Assembly: GCF_034366625.1 (NCBI RefSeq)
Contig: NZ_JAXMIH010000008.1
Coordinates: forward strand, 496,001 to 560,000
Length of the DNA stretch: 64,000 nt
Reading direction: 5' to 3'
Origin: Prosthecobacter sp.
GTDB lineage: Bacteria; Verrucomicrobiota; Verrucomicrobiia; Verrucomicrobiales; Verrucomicrobiaceae
The notes under the pieces are model-generated. The model was not told where the DNA came from. It did not search any database and was given only the letters and a program-made list of their open reading frames with translations. Position numbers and translations under genes: made by a program. Below are positions 52,134 through 60,917 of this stretch, piece by piece (the stretch's first letter is position 1; the number at the start of each line of letters is the position of its first letter).

Positions 52134-52179
52134 AGCTCATTGTACAACCTGCCGAAGTATGAAGCACACACACACCACC

Positions 52180-52215
52180 CCCACGCAGATTTCCATCGCC
52201 AGCGGCGTGGGTTTT
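52180..52215 (+). terminator. hairpin with T-run after the SHD1-tailed gene
   Basis: CCCACGC (52180-52186) pairs with GCGTGGG (52205-52211) around an 18-nt loop and is followed directly by TTTT. It ends the transcript of the upstream gene and lies before the kinase gene. A CA-repeat (about 52167-52175) precedes it. Confidence 0.45.
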
Positions 52216-52249
52216 GCGCTAGGATTTTCACGACAAGGAATACCCGCGC

Positions 52250-55200
52250 ATGAGCACTGATTCCCGCCCCGCCTCCTCTCACGCAGGTTCGCAACCCGGC
52301 GGTGGGTGGACTCCTCCCACCGTGGAGCAACTCCAGGTGCTGCTGCCGCAGTATGAGATCGTCTCCATGCTGGGCCACGGCGGCATGGGCGCGGTGTACA
52401 AAGGAAGGCAGAAGTCGCTGGATCGCGTGGTGGCCATCAAAATTTTGCCGCCGGGGCTGGAGAACAGCGATGCGAAGTTTGTGGAGCGTTTCCAAAATGA
52501 GGCGCGCACGATGGCGAAGCTGATGCACCCCGGCATCGTGGCTGTGTTCGACTTTGGCGAGACGGCGGAGGGCCAGCTCTATTTTGTGATGGAGTATGTG
52601 GATGGCACGGACGTGGCAAAGATGATTCAAAGCAGCGGCAAGCTGCCGCAGGACTACGCGCTGGCCATCACGGCCCATGTTTGCGATGCGCTGGCCTACG
52701 CGCACGGGTTTGGCGTCGTGCACCGCGACATCAAGCCCGCGAACATCCTCGTCAACATGCAGGGTCAGATCAAGGTGGCCGACTTTGGCCTGGCGAAGGC
52801 CGATGATCCTGCCCAGAGCAGCGGATTGACGAAAACCGGCTACGCCATGGGCACACCGGACTACGTCTCGCCCGAGGCGCTGATCATGGGCAGCAGCATT
52901 GATGGTCGTGCCGATCTCTATGCCATCGGTGTCATGCTGTACCAGATGCTCACGGGTGAAATCCCGCGCGGCTTGTTCCAAATGCCGAACATCCGCACCA
53001 AGGGGGAGACGGACCCGCGCTTCGACGCTATCATCAGCAAGGCGATGCAGACCGACCGCGAGTCGCGCTATCAGACCGCCTCCGAGCTGCGCCGCGCACT
53101 CGACGTGATCCTCACTACGCCGCACATCAAGCAGGACGCTTCTCAATCTGTCGCCGCTGTGCCGCAGCAGGCCGTGGCCGAGACGCCAGGCAAACGCTCC
53201 GCTGTCGCAGCCAAACCGGCGGTGAAGGGGCCGAAGCCGCCGCAGGAGGCACCGCCAAATCAGAAAGCAGAGATTGGAAAGGCGAAATCAAACACCGGCC
53301 TCTGGATCGGGATTGCCGCCGCAGCGGTCATCGTCATCGGCGGGGTCATCTTTTTCACCAGCGGTGGCAAGCCGAAGCCTGTCACCGCCTCGGCACCCGC
53401 TGCCGCTCCGACAACTCCCAAAACCCCGGAGCCGCCGAAGCCCAAACCTGCGCCACCGGCCTCAACTCCAGCGCCGAAACCTGCCGCTGGCGCTCAAACG
53501 AACTCGGCAGGCTGGACCGACGGCCTCGCCGAATGGGTGGCGGTGCCGGGGAATGTGCAAGGTGGAATCATGAAGGAGGAGGCGGGAGCGTGGCGCATCG
53601 TGAAGGGGGAAAGCGTCAGGTTTGGTCCGAAAACGCCCGGTCGTTTTTTGGCGAACGTGGCGGTGCGCATCACGATCCGCGATATGAGCAACAAAAACTT
53701 CGCCATCCACCTGCGTGGTCAAGGCTCGGCAAAAGGCGGGTATCAAGCAGGGTTTGGGAGTTCGGGGCGCTCCGACATCTTCCTCGAAATGCCAGGGGCG
53801 AAGCGGACTGCATTGGGCAACTTTCAGGTTCCCGCCGGTTTCGTTGCCGGCCCCCGTCACGTCATGGAGTTCCGTGCGGAGGGTGATGTGCTGACGACCA
53901 CCTTGGACGGGCAGACGACAGGCTCTGTCAAAGACGCCACTTTCGCCTCGGGTGGGATCTCGATCTCCGGTCTAGGCTTGTTGATCGAGAAGATCGAATA
54001 CCGCGATCTCGGCAGTGCGCCTGCCGTGACTGCGGTGGTCTCATCCTCACAAGCCGTTGATGGCGGTGTCTGGGCGGACGCTTTGGCGGAGTACTTTGCG
54101 AAGACGACGACGGACGGGCGGCTCGTGCAGGAGGTTGGTGGTGCGCGGGTGATGGCGAATGGCGGCACGGGCTTCACCGGCAGCAGGCAGTTTTTCACCG
54201 ACATGAGCCTCCGCGTCACCGCGCGGGGCGGGAATGAAGGACACCCGCCGTATTGGGGCGCGCTGCTGAGTCATGGGCAGGGCAAGGGATACGGTGCGCG
54301 TATCAACCCCAAAGGCACGGCCGAGCTGCGTTTGCACATGCCGACTGGAGGCGGCAGCAAGGAATTGCAGAGCTTCAAGCTCCCGGCCGGATTCGACTAC
54401 GCCGCGCGTCACACGCTGGAGTTCCGCGCCATCGGTGATGAACTCACCTTCATCCTCGACGACGTGAAACTCGGCTCCGTGCGCGACAGCACGCTGACCG
54501 GCGGACGATCTCCCTCGTTCGACGGCTCCGTCGGCGGCCTCATCGAAAAATTTGAATACAAGGCCATGCCGAAACTCAGCGGCTCCCCCGCGCCCGCAGA
54601 TGGCGGCGGGCCGTGGTCGGATGCCATCGCCGAATGGATGGCCAATCCCGGCAACGCGAGCAGCGGCAAATTGAAAACCGAAGGCACCGGTTGGCGCGTG
54701 GAGAAGGGCGCGAGCATTGAGATCAGCACCAACCGGCCCGGCAGAGCCATGGCGAACGTGGCCGTGCGCACCACCTGGCGGGATGCCACGGCCTTGAGCA
54801 TCAACTTGCGTGGTCAAACCACAGGCGATGTCTATGGAGCTACCCTGTGGGACAGCGGCGCGGCAAAAATTCTGGTGACTGCGGACAAGAAGATTACCGA
54901 ACACCCTGGAGCGAAGCCGCCAGCGGGCTTCAAGGCCGGAGAGAGCCACGCCCTGGAATTCCGCGCTCAGGGCGATGTGCTGACGATGCTGGTGGACGGG
55001 CAGGTGACCGGCTCGGTCAAAGACGCCACCCTCACCTCCGGCAAGTGCGTCGTGATCCCCTCAAGTGCTTGGGTCGAGAAGATCGAATATCGCGAGCTGC
55101 CTGTGCTGTCTGTGGCATTCCCACCAAGTGGGTCCAAGGAATCCACCGCCACAGTTCTTGCCACCCCGGTGGTTCCTCCAGCGGCACCACCGCCCGCCCC

Positions 55201-55414
55201 ATCAGCCGATCCCAAACTTATCGCGCTGCTGCAAAACTACACGAAGGCGATCACGAATGGCCTGTCAGCAGCCGCGCCCGCTGACAAGCCCGCGTTTGAA
55301 GCCGAACTTGCACGCTTGAAGAACAACGCGCCGCTGCCCGACGCTGCGGAAGATGCGAAGCTGCCCGCCGAGCTGAAACGCCTGCGTGGGATTTTACGCG
55401 GGCAGTTGAAGTAG
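52250..55414 (+). CDS. receptor-like Ser/Thr protein kinase with three extracellular repeats
   Basis: 1054 aa. The kinase domain (about residues 35-290) is complete: G-loop GHGGMGAVYKG, K64 in VVAIKIL, catalytic H158-R-D160 in HRDIKPANIL, D178-F-G and GTPDYVSPEAL. A Pro/Ala-rich linker surrounds one transmembrane helix (about 349-373, GLWIGIAAAAVIVIGGVIFF). Outside are three homologous modules of about 165 residues beginning at W422, W608 and W789. Each has an xWxxxLAEW opening, a central FLANVAVRI/MANVAVRT-like strand, and LEFRAxGDVLT...LDGxxTGSVKDAT. The C-terminal 90 residues are a short helical part. It probably senses an external ligand and phosphorylates cytoplasmic targets. Confidence 0.95.
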   Translation: MSTDSRPASSHAGSQPGGGWTPPTVEQLQVLLPQYEIVSMLGHGGMGAVYKGRQKSLDRVVAIKILPPGLENSDAKFVERFQNEARTMAKLMHPGIVAVFDFGETAEGQLYFVMEYVDGTDVAKMIQSSGKLPQDYALAITAHVCDALAYAHGFGVVHRDIKPANILVNMQGQIKVADFGLAKADDPAQSSGLTKTGYAMGTPDYVSPEALIMGSSIDGRADLYAIGVMLYQMLTGEIPRGLFQMPNIRTKGETDPRFDAIISKAMQTDRESRYQTASELRRALDVILTTPHIKQDASQSVAAVPQQAVAETPGKRSAVAAKPAVKGPKPPQEAPPNQKAEIGKAKSNTGLWIGIAAAAVIVIGGVIFFTSGGKPKPVTASAPAAAPTTPKTPEPPKPKPAPPASTPAPKPAAGAQTNSAGWTDGLAEWVAVPGNVQGGIMKEEAGAWRIVKGESVRFGPKTPGRFLANVAVRITIRDMSNKNFAIHLRGQGSAKGGYQAGFGSSGRSDIFLEMPGAKRTALGNFQVPAGFVAGPRHVMEFRAEGDVLTTTLDGQTTGSVKDATFASGGISISGLGLLIEKIEYRDLGSAPAVTAVVSSSQAVDGGVWADALAEYFAKTTTDGRLVQEVGGARVMANGGTGFTGSRQFFTDMSLRVTARGGNEGHPPYWGALLSHGQGKGYGARINPKGTAELRLHMPTGGGSKELQSFKLPAGFDYAARHTLEFRAIGDELTFILDDVKLGSVRDSTLTGGRSPSFDGSVGGLIEKFEYKAMPKLSGSPAPADGGGPWSDAIAEWMANPGNASSGKLKTEGTGWRVEKGASIEISTNRPGRAMANVAVRTTWRDATALSINLRGQTTGDVYGATLWDSGAAKILVTADKKITEHPGAKPPAGFKAGESHALEFRAQGDVLTMLVDGQVTGSVKDATLTSGKCVVIPSSAWVEKIEYRELPVLSVAFPPSGSKESTATVLATPVVPPAAPPPAPSADPKLIALLQNYTKAITNGLSAAAPADKPAFEAELARLKNNAPLPDAAEDAKLPAELKRLRGILRGQLK

Positions 55415-55442
55415 GCGGACAGTGCCGTGAAGTGGAATAAGA

Positions 55443-56309
55443 TCAAGCCGCTGTCCGACGTCGGCGGAAAATCAGGGTGATTCCACCGCTGGCAAGCAGC
55501 AGCAGACGGCTGGGTTCCGGCACCCCCGAGGTGGTGATCACGAGGCTGAAATTGTCGGCGGCGGAGCCCTGGGTGTCGCCGGCGTACATGTGGAAACCGG
55601 AGGCGGTGATCGTGGGCTCGAAACCCGGGCTGTTTGGAGAAACGCCAGGGGTTTCAAACGGGTTCAATGCTGCCATCACCTGGGTGTTGTTGATGTAGGC
55701 ACTCAGCAGGTTTGTAGCGTTGTCGTAGTCCAGCTTCAGGTTGTTCAAGCCACCGGCCACAAACCCTGGGGCGGAACCCGCCACTCCATGAGCCAGGATG
55801 TCCTGGGAGTTGAAACCGTAGTGATGACCCAGAACCCACCATTCGCCGGTGTTCATCAGCCGCAGGGTCATCTGCCCCGAGTTCCACTCAGCCGAATCAA
55901 AGAAGTAGGGATTGTTCAAGAAGCTGATGGATGACCAGGCCAGATCTGTGGTCAGATTATTGACCAGACTGACATCCAGCGAGAGAACCGCCCGCTCACT
56001 TGCCCCGAGCGTTTGATCCACCCAGGCCAGGCGCGTTGTAGGTGCATTGACGTCATCGCCAGCAGGGCCGGCCAGGATTGTGCTGCCATTGGCATAGTAG
56101 CCGCCGCCGTTCGGGCCTGACGCCGTCCAGGCATAGCTGCCGCTGCTGGCGAATTCGGCCGTATCGCCATTGAGCGGGCCGCTTCTGGTGAAGGAATCCG
56201 TGATGGTGACAGCCGCGTTCAGAGGCAGGCTCGCCAGCGGGCCGAACAGTGAGAAGGCAGCCGCCAGCGCGCCTGCGCCGATGCGTGGGGTGTGGTGGAG
56301 TGTTTGCAT
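55443..56309 (-). CDS. PEP-CTERM sorting-domain protein 1
   Basis: 288 aa from the ATG at 56309 (MQTLHHTPRIGAGALAAAFS, signal peptide to about residue 33). The body is beta-rich and low in Lys (DSFTRSGPLNGDTAEFASSG, LNNLKLDYDNATN). The C-terminus has VPEPSRLLLLASGG, a hydrophobic helix and a final RRRR cluster: the PEP-CTERM signal recognised by an exosortase, which attaches the protein to the surface. It converges with the kinase gene. Nothing shows a catalytic site; a carbohydrate-binding role is possible. Confidence 0.9.
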   Translation of the reverse strand: MQTLHHTPRIGAGALAAAFSLFGPLASLPLNAAVTITDSFTRSGPLNGDTAEFASSGSYAWTASGPNGGGYYANGSTILAGPAGDDVNAPTTRLAWVDQTLGASERAVLSLDVSLVNNLTTDLAWSSISFLNNPYFFDSAEWNSGQMTLRLMNTGEWWVLGHHYGFNSQDILAHGVAGSAPGFVAGGLNNLKLDYDNATNLLSAYINNTQVMAALNPFETPGVSPNSPGFEPTITASGFHMYAGDTQGSAADNFSLVITTSGVPEPSRLLLLASGGITLIFRRRRTAA

Positions 56310-56370
56310 GATTTGTGAGGGGTTGAATGATGAACTGACAGGAGAAAAGGGTTCTGTTTTCAGGTGAGGA

Positions 56371-57297
56371 TCAGCGTCTGCGGCGCAGGATGAGGCCGAC
56401 AATTCCCAGAGCGGCGAGCAGTGCACGCGAGGGTTCGGGCACGCTGCCGAGCACCAGTTCGTCCAAGCTGGTGTCCGAAACACGCAGTTCGTCGAACTGC
56501 CCGTTGGTGGCGAAGTAGCTCTGCATCATCATCAGCCCGCCGTTGGCGAAGGCTGCGCTGCCGGTGATGGTCCGGGTGGCGCGCTGAAGCACATCCGTGG
56601 CACCGGAGCCGAGCGAGGCGGAGTTCAATTCGGCCTCAGTGAGGCCGCCCGTGATGAAACTGTCATACTGGCTTTCTCGCAGCAACCACATGGTGGCATC
56701 CTGGCTCACGGATGAGCCCCCAAGGTTGGTGACTTTGTAGAGCGCAAGGTAGGTTTCGTTCGCAGAAATGGGGGTGCCGGATGCATAAGTGTAGGCACCC
56801 CCGGTGATCACGCCTCCATTGCTGCTGGCGTAGCCATCCGGCTCGATGGCATATTGTGCGCTGGCGCTGGCCAGTCCCATGCTGGTGCCCTCGAACACCG
56901 AATACAGCCCGGTGAAACTGGGGCTGGAGGTTTTGAAGAGGTAGCTGCCGTAAAGGGTGCCGGTGATGGCCGCAGTGTGTGCACGGCCAGCGTTGATGAA
57001 GCCGTCACCGTTGGCGGATAGCATGGCACTGCCACCGCTGACGCCGAGCGTACTGAATGTCAGACCTGTGGACTGATAGGCTTCGTTAAACGTGGGCGAG
57101 CCGGTGTACGTGACACCTTGAGTGGCCCAAGAACCACCCCAGCCTGATCCCGCAGTGCCCAGGCCTGCGAGGCTGCTGTTGGAACCGCCGTAATCGAAGG
57201 ATTCCTGGATGACAATCGCGGCATGACCGTCCTGGGCGGACAGTGTGAGCAGGGCGGCCGCCGCAAGGGCGAACCTGGTGGTGGATGCTGTTTTCAT
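56371..57297 (-). CDS. PEP-CTERM sorting-domain protein 2
   Basis: 308 aa. Signal peptide ending QDGHAA, then IVIQESFDYGGSNSSLAGLG and other Gly/Ser/Thr-rich beta strands, such as GWGGSWATQGVTYTGSPTFN. VPEPSRALLAALG, hydrophobic residues and RRRR at the end form the PEP-CTERM signal. It is in tandem, 61 bp upstream of protein 1, and of similar length. No metal or catalytic motif is recognised. Similar proteins often have a LamG-like jellyroll fold. Confidence 0.9.
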   Translation of the reverse strand: MKTASTTRFALAAAALLTLSAQDGHAAIVIQESFDYGGSNSSLAGLGTAGSGWGGSWATQGVTYTGSPTFNEAYQSTGLTFSTLGVSGGSAMLSANGDGFINAGRAHTAAITGTLYGSYLFKTSSPSFTGLYSVFEGTSMGLASASAQYAIEPDGYASSNGGVITGGAYTYASGTPISANETYLALYKVTNLGGSSVSQDATMWLLRESQYDSFITGGLTEAELNSASLGSGATDVLQRATRTITGSAAFANGGLMMMQSYFATNGQFDELRVSDTSLDELVLGSVPEPSRALLAALGIVGLILRRRR

Positions 57298-57416
57298 ATT
57301 GGCAGTGGTGGTCCTAGTTTCATCCTCCCGGGCGGGTCGGAGAAAAATCGACTGGTGGTTGAATCAGGTCTTGAGCTTGTGGTGAAAGAGGTTTGGCAGG
57401 CTTTGCAAAAAAGATG

Positions 57417-58196
57417 TCATGCAAAGCGTCTGCGGCGCAGGATGAGGCTGGCGAACGCCAGCGCGGCGAGCAGCGTGCGTGAAGGCTCTGGGACACTGCC
57501 GGTGATGCTCAAATCATCCCAGGACGCGGTAGTCTTGGCACCACCAAAAAACAAATGGCTGTTCGTGCCATTGATGAACGGGGCCGTGGTGGAAATATCG
57601 GCGACGGTGTAGGTCATGTCCGAGCTGAATAATCCAGTGTAATCCCTGTCGAGATCAAAAGTGAGCGCATCATTGGCCTTGGTCAGCCGGATGCGGTGTG
57701 TGCCGGGGCTGGTGCCCAGAGCGTAGAAATTTTGCTGGAGTATTGTGGCGGGACCGCTGCCAGTCAGCGTGGCCGCATCCACGCGTCCTCTGTTGTCGTC
57801 AAGACCGCCGACGAAATCCGGGCTGTGAATGCGCAGGTAGAGCGAGTCTTGCGGCTCGTTGCCATAGCCGGAATTCCCCAGTCCGGAACCCAGTCCGACG
57901 AACATCATGGAACTCGAATCATTGGGTGAATTGAGAGTGATTTCAAAAACGAAGTCCGCATTGATGTAGTCACCCGAAATCGTGCTGATGTAGGCCCGGT
58001 CGGCCGCGCCAGACGAGGTCGTTTTGTGGATCGTGCCACCGGAGATTGTGTAAGCACTGAGGGGATCCTGAAGGTTCGCGTTCAGGCTGCCGCTAAAATC
58101 TTCCGTGAAGAATGCAGTGGCGCAGACTGGGGTTGCAGATGTGCCGGCTAACAGCAGCATGGCGGCGAACAGATGGTGGCGGAAAGGTGGGGTCAT
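57417..58196 (-). CDS. PEP-CTERM sorting-domain protein 3
   Basis: 259 aa from the ATG at 58196 (MTPPFRHHLFAAMLLLAGTS), preferred over a GTG nine codons upstream that would overlap the next gene's stop. A beta-sandwich body with FVFEITLNSPNDSSSMMFVG and RIRLTKANDALTFDLDRDY looks lectin-like. The tail VPEPSRTLLAALAFASLIL ends with RRRR. It is third in the tandem array on the minus strand, 119 bp upstream of protein 2 and 23 bp downstream of protein 4. Confidence 0.9.
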   Translation of the reverse strand: MTPPFRHHLFAAMLLLAGTSATPVCATAFFTEDFSGSLNANLQDPLSAYTISGGTIHKTTSSGAADRAYISTISGDYINADFVFEITLNSPNDSSSMMFVGLGSGLGNSGYGNEPQDSLYLRIHSPDFVGGLDDNRGRVDAATLTGSGPATILQQNFYALGTSPGTHRIRLTKANDALTFDLDRDYTGLFSSDMTYTVADISTTAPFINGTNSHLFFGGAKTTASWDDLSITGSVPEPSRTLLAALAFASLILRRRRFA

Positions 58197-58219
58197 AAAT
58201 TTTAAGAGCGCGACGTGAT

Positions 58220-59035
58220 TCACGATTTACGGCGACGGCAAAGCAGCGCTCCCGCTCCCAGAAGGAGCAGCACCGCCCGCGAAGGCTCCGGCACGGCATA
58301 GACGACGCCGGAAGCACTGCTGATGCTGGGCGAGCTGACGAGCGTGTTGGAAGGAAAGTCATAGACCTCAATGCCGACGAGCGTGAGCTGGACATTGCTG
58401 GCGCTGGCGGAGTCGCTGGTCGCGCCGGTGTCGCCGCCATAGCCGGCGGAGCCTTCCAGGCTGATATTGAAGCTGAACGGCGTGCCAAAGGTGAAGTCGC
58501 CGGTGGTGACGCTGAAATCGGTCAGCGCGAAACCGATGAGGCCAATATTGGAGTGTTCGGTTCCGACGCGGGCGAAGAAGTTCCCGTTCACATCGCCGTT
58601 GACGGCGTAAGTGCCTGTGGCTACGGACGAGCCTCCTCCATCCGCAGCAGCCAGCGAGCCTGAGAGTGTGAAGTACAGCTTCAGAGTCCCTTGGCCGGAG
58701 CCCAGAATCGTGAGAGAGTCCACCCAGCCTGCCTTTGAATGAGAGTTCACGTTCTCATCACTGACGCCGCTCGCCGCCGTGTTGACCAGCAGGCTGCCAA
58801 AGTTTGCCGTGGCGGTCGAAGACGTGGAGTAGTGGGTGAGCGATCCATTCAACGGCCCTGTGGCCTGCGTCACGGCCGCCGGGTCGGTGTTGTCGGTGAA
58901 GGGAAACGGCGGCGCTGTCACATCATTGTAGGATGCGCTAAAATCCACCAGCACACTCGCGGCATGCATCATCTGTGGCTGCGCCAGCAGGAACAGGCCC
59001 GCAGCAGCCATCAGAAGCACACGACTTGTCTTCAT
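58220..59035 (-). CDS. PEP-CTERM sorting-domain protein 4
   Basis: 271 aa from the ATG at 59035 (MKTSRVLLMAAAGLFLLAQP). After the signal peptide the protein is Ser/Thr/Gly-rich with strands such as LVDFSASYNDVTAPPFPFTD and GQGTLKLYFTLSGSLAAADG. The C-terminus VPEPSRAVLLLLGAGALLC, then RRRKS, is a slightly shorter variant of the PEP-CTERM signal, with three arginines. It is first in the leftward array and directly divergent from the ECF sigma factor gene, so its promoter may be the sigma factor's target. Confidence 0.88.
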   Translation of the reverse strand: MKTSRVLLMAAAGLFLLAQPQMMHAASVLVDFSASYNDVTAPPFPFTDNTDPAAVTQATGPLNGSLTHYSTSSTATANFGSLLVNTAASGVSDENVNSHSKAGWVDSLTILGSGQGTLKLYFTLSGSLAAADGGGSSVATGTYAVNGDVNGNFFARVGTEHSNIGLIGFALTDFSVTTGDFTFGTPFSFNISLEGSAGYGGDTGATSDSASASNVQLTLVGIEVYDFPSNTLVSSPSISSASGVVYAVPEPSRAVLLLLGAGALLCRRRKS

Positions 59036-59217
59036 GGGGCGGATGATCTGAAATTGGGCGTCGTTGTTCAAGATTATTTTCTGATGAGGATGAATTATTC
59101 TGCCGCGCCCTGGTGGCTTTCACCACAGGGCTGCACAGAACGTCTCGGAATCCGCCTCGTCTTGTTTCGCTTGCCGGGGAAGAAATCTCCCGGACTCTGC
59201 CAGAACTCTCCGCCGTC

Positions 59218-59979
59218 ATGAATCCCGCCCTGTTTCGCGATGATCGCCGCAGCCGTGACACGCTGCTGGGCGTGGCGTTTCCCACCACGCGCTGGAGCCT
59301 CGTCTTGAGCGCCCAAAAGGACGGGGCCGAAGCCGGCCGGGCCGTGAACGAGATCTGCCGCCGCTACTGGTATCCGATCTACGCCTACCTGCGCTGTCGT
59401 GGCTTCTCACGGCCGGACGCGCAGGACATCACGCAGGGCTTTTTTCTGAAGATCGTGACGGGGGGCTTCATTCAAAACGCCGATCCATCACGCGGACGGC
59501 TGCGCAGCTACCTGCTGGGCGGGCTGGGCCGCCACCTTGCCGATCACCTGCGCCATGAGAATGCCGAGAAGCGCGGTGGGCGTGCCATCGTGCTGCCCTT
59601 GGAATGCCAGAACTCTGAGGAACGCTACGAACGGGAACTCATCGAGCACCGTGATCCCGAAACGATTTACCTGGCGGCCTGGGCGCGCGAATTGATCGAG
59701 CGTGTGCGTGCAAAACTCCGGGTGCATTATGAACGCACCAGACGTGGGGACATATTTGAGGCCCTGCATCCCTGCCTTGGCATGGATGAGGACGCCACGC
59801 CCTACCTTGACCTTGCCCGGCAGTTCAATGCCAGCGAGACCGCCATGCGCCTCCAGGTCTTCCGCCTGCGCCGCCGTTTCGGCAAAATGCTTCGGGAGGA
59901 GGTCGCCGAGACGGTCGAAACTCCTGCCGAACTCGAAGAAGAGCTCGACTGGCTCTCCAAAGTGCTGCGGGGCGGCTGA
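59218..59979 (+). CDS. ECF-type RNA polymerase sigma factor
   Basis: 253 aa from the ATG at 59218; the GTG at 59113 upstream lacks family sequence. FPTTRWSLVLSAQ, then EICRRYWYPIYAYLRCRGFS and DAQDITQGFFLKIV, form region 2 in the type found in Planctomycetes and Verrucomicrobia. The C-terminal part LARQFNASETAMRLQVFRLRRRF is the region 4 helix-turn-helix (about residues 200-225). No anti-sigma gene is adjacent. Such sigma factors often lie near Ser/Thr kinases, and one is 4 kb away. It is divergent from PEP-CTERM protein 4. Confidence 0.9.
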   Translation: MNPALFRDDRRSRDTLLGVAFPTTRWSLVLSAQKDGAEAGRAVNEICRRYWYPIYAYLRCRGFSRPDAQDITQGFFLKIVTGGFIQNADPSRGRLRSYLLGGLGRHLADHLRHENAEKRGGRAIVLPLECQNSEERYERELIEHRDPETIYLAAWARELIERVRAKLRVHYERTRRGDIFEALHPCLGMDEDATPYLDLARQFNASETAMRLQVFRLRRRFGKMLREEVAETVETPAELEEELDWLSKVLRGG

Positions 59980-59985
59980 GCAGTT

Positions 59986-60885
59986 CTATTTCCGCGTGAT
60001 CTCCACGATCACCGCTTTCTGCGCGTGCAGACGGTTCTCGGCCTGGTCGAAGATCACATCAGCGTGGGCTTCCATGACTTCGTCCGTGATTTCCTTGCCG
60101 CGATACGCGGGCAGGCAGTGCATGACGATGGCGTTCGGTTTGGCGTGCTTCAGGAGGTCGGAGTTGATCTGCCAGGGCTTCAAAATCTCGATGCGGTCGG
60201 CGCTTTCGGCCTCCTTGCCCATGCTGACCCACACGTCGGTGTAGAGCACGTCGCAACCTTTCACAGCCTCGGCCGGATCATCGACAACGCGGATGGTGCC
60301 AGTGGGAACGCGCTGCATGAAGGTCTCCTGCGGTTGGAAGGCCTTTGGCGCACCAATGACGAGTTCAAAGCCGAGTCTCGCGGACGCCCAGATCCACGAG
60401 CGGGCCACGTTGCAGTCGCCATCGCCGAGGAAACAAACGCGTTTGTCCTTCCAGCCACCCAAACGTTCCTGGATGGTCTGCAAATCGGCCAGGATCTGGC
60501 AGGGATGCTCGTCATCGGTCAAAGCGTTGATCGTGGGAATGCCGCTGAACTGCGCGAAATCCACCACGTCCTGCTGCGCGAAGGTGCGGATGACCGCGCC
60601 ATGAATCATGCGGCCCATGACGCGGGCGGTGTCTTTGATCGGTTCGCCGCGGCCAAGTTGAATGTCCGCGCCGGAAAGAAACATCACCGAGCCGCCCAGT
60701 TCACGAATGCCGACTTCAAAGCTCACGCGGGTGCGTGTCGATGACTTGGTGAAGATCAGCGCCCATTGCTGCCCGTTGAGCACTTGTGGCGATGCGGTGC
60801 GGTCTTTTTTCAGCACGCAGGCCAGATCGACGAGCTTCTCGATCTGCGCGCCGCTGAGTTCTTCGATGGAAAGGAGGTGTTTCAT
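59986..60885 (-). CDS. argF: ornithine carbamoyltransferase
   Basis: 299 aa. The carbamoyl-phosphate site is S49-T-R-T-R53 in KSSTRTRVSFEVG. The ornithine-binding DEHPCQILADL and catalytic HCLPAYRG are present, and FLGDGDCNVARSWIWA is a further family block. The enzyme makes citrulline from ornithine and carbamoyl phosphate. It is last in the leftward arg series, 32 bp after argD. A 6-bp gap separates its stop from the convergent ECF sigma gene stop. Confidence 0.96.
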   Translation of the reverse strand: MKHLLSIEELSGAQIEKLVDLACVLKKDRTASPQVLNGQQWALIFTKSSTRTRVSFEVGIRELGGSVMFLSGADIQLGRGEPIKDTARVMGRMIHGAVIRTFAQQDVVDFAQFSGIPTINALTDDEHPCQILADLQTIQERLGGWKDKRVCFLGDGDCNVARSWIWASARLGFELVIGAPKAFQPQETFMQRVPTGTIRVVDDPAEAVKGCDVLYTDVWVSMGKEAESADRIEILKPWQINSDLLKHAKPNAIVMHCLPAYRGKEITDEVMEAHADVIFDQAENRLHAQKAVIVEITRK

Positions 60886-60917
60886 AAAGCTAAGGGCAAA
60901 GGGCTAAGAGCGTAGGG

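Noticed and set aside
52167-52175. CA dinucleotide run
   Set aside because: Only about four or five repeats long; too short to claim a slippage-controlled switch.
55416-55457. CGGACAG/CTGTCCG inverted repeat at the kinase/PEP-CTERM junction
   Set aside because: A 7-bp stem with a 28-nt loop partly inside coding sequence; expected by chance at this GC content.
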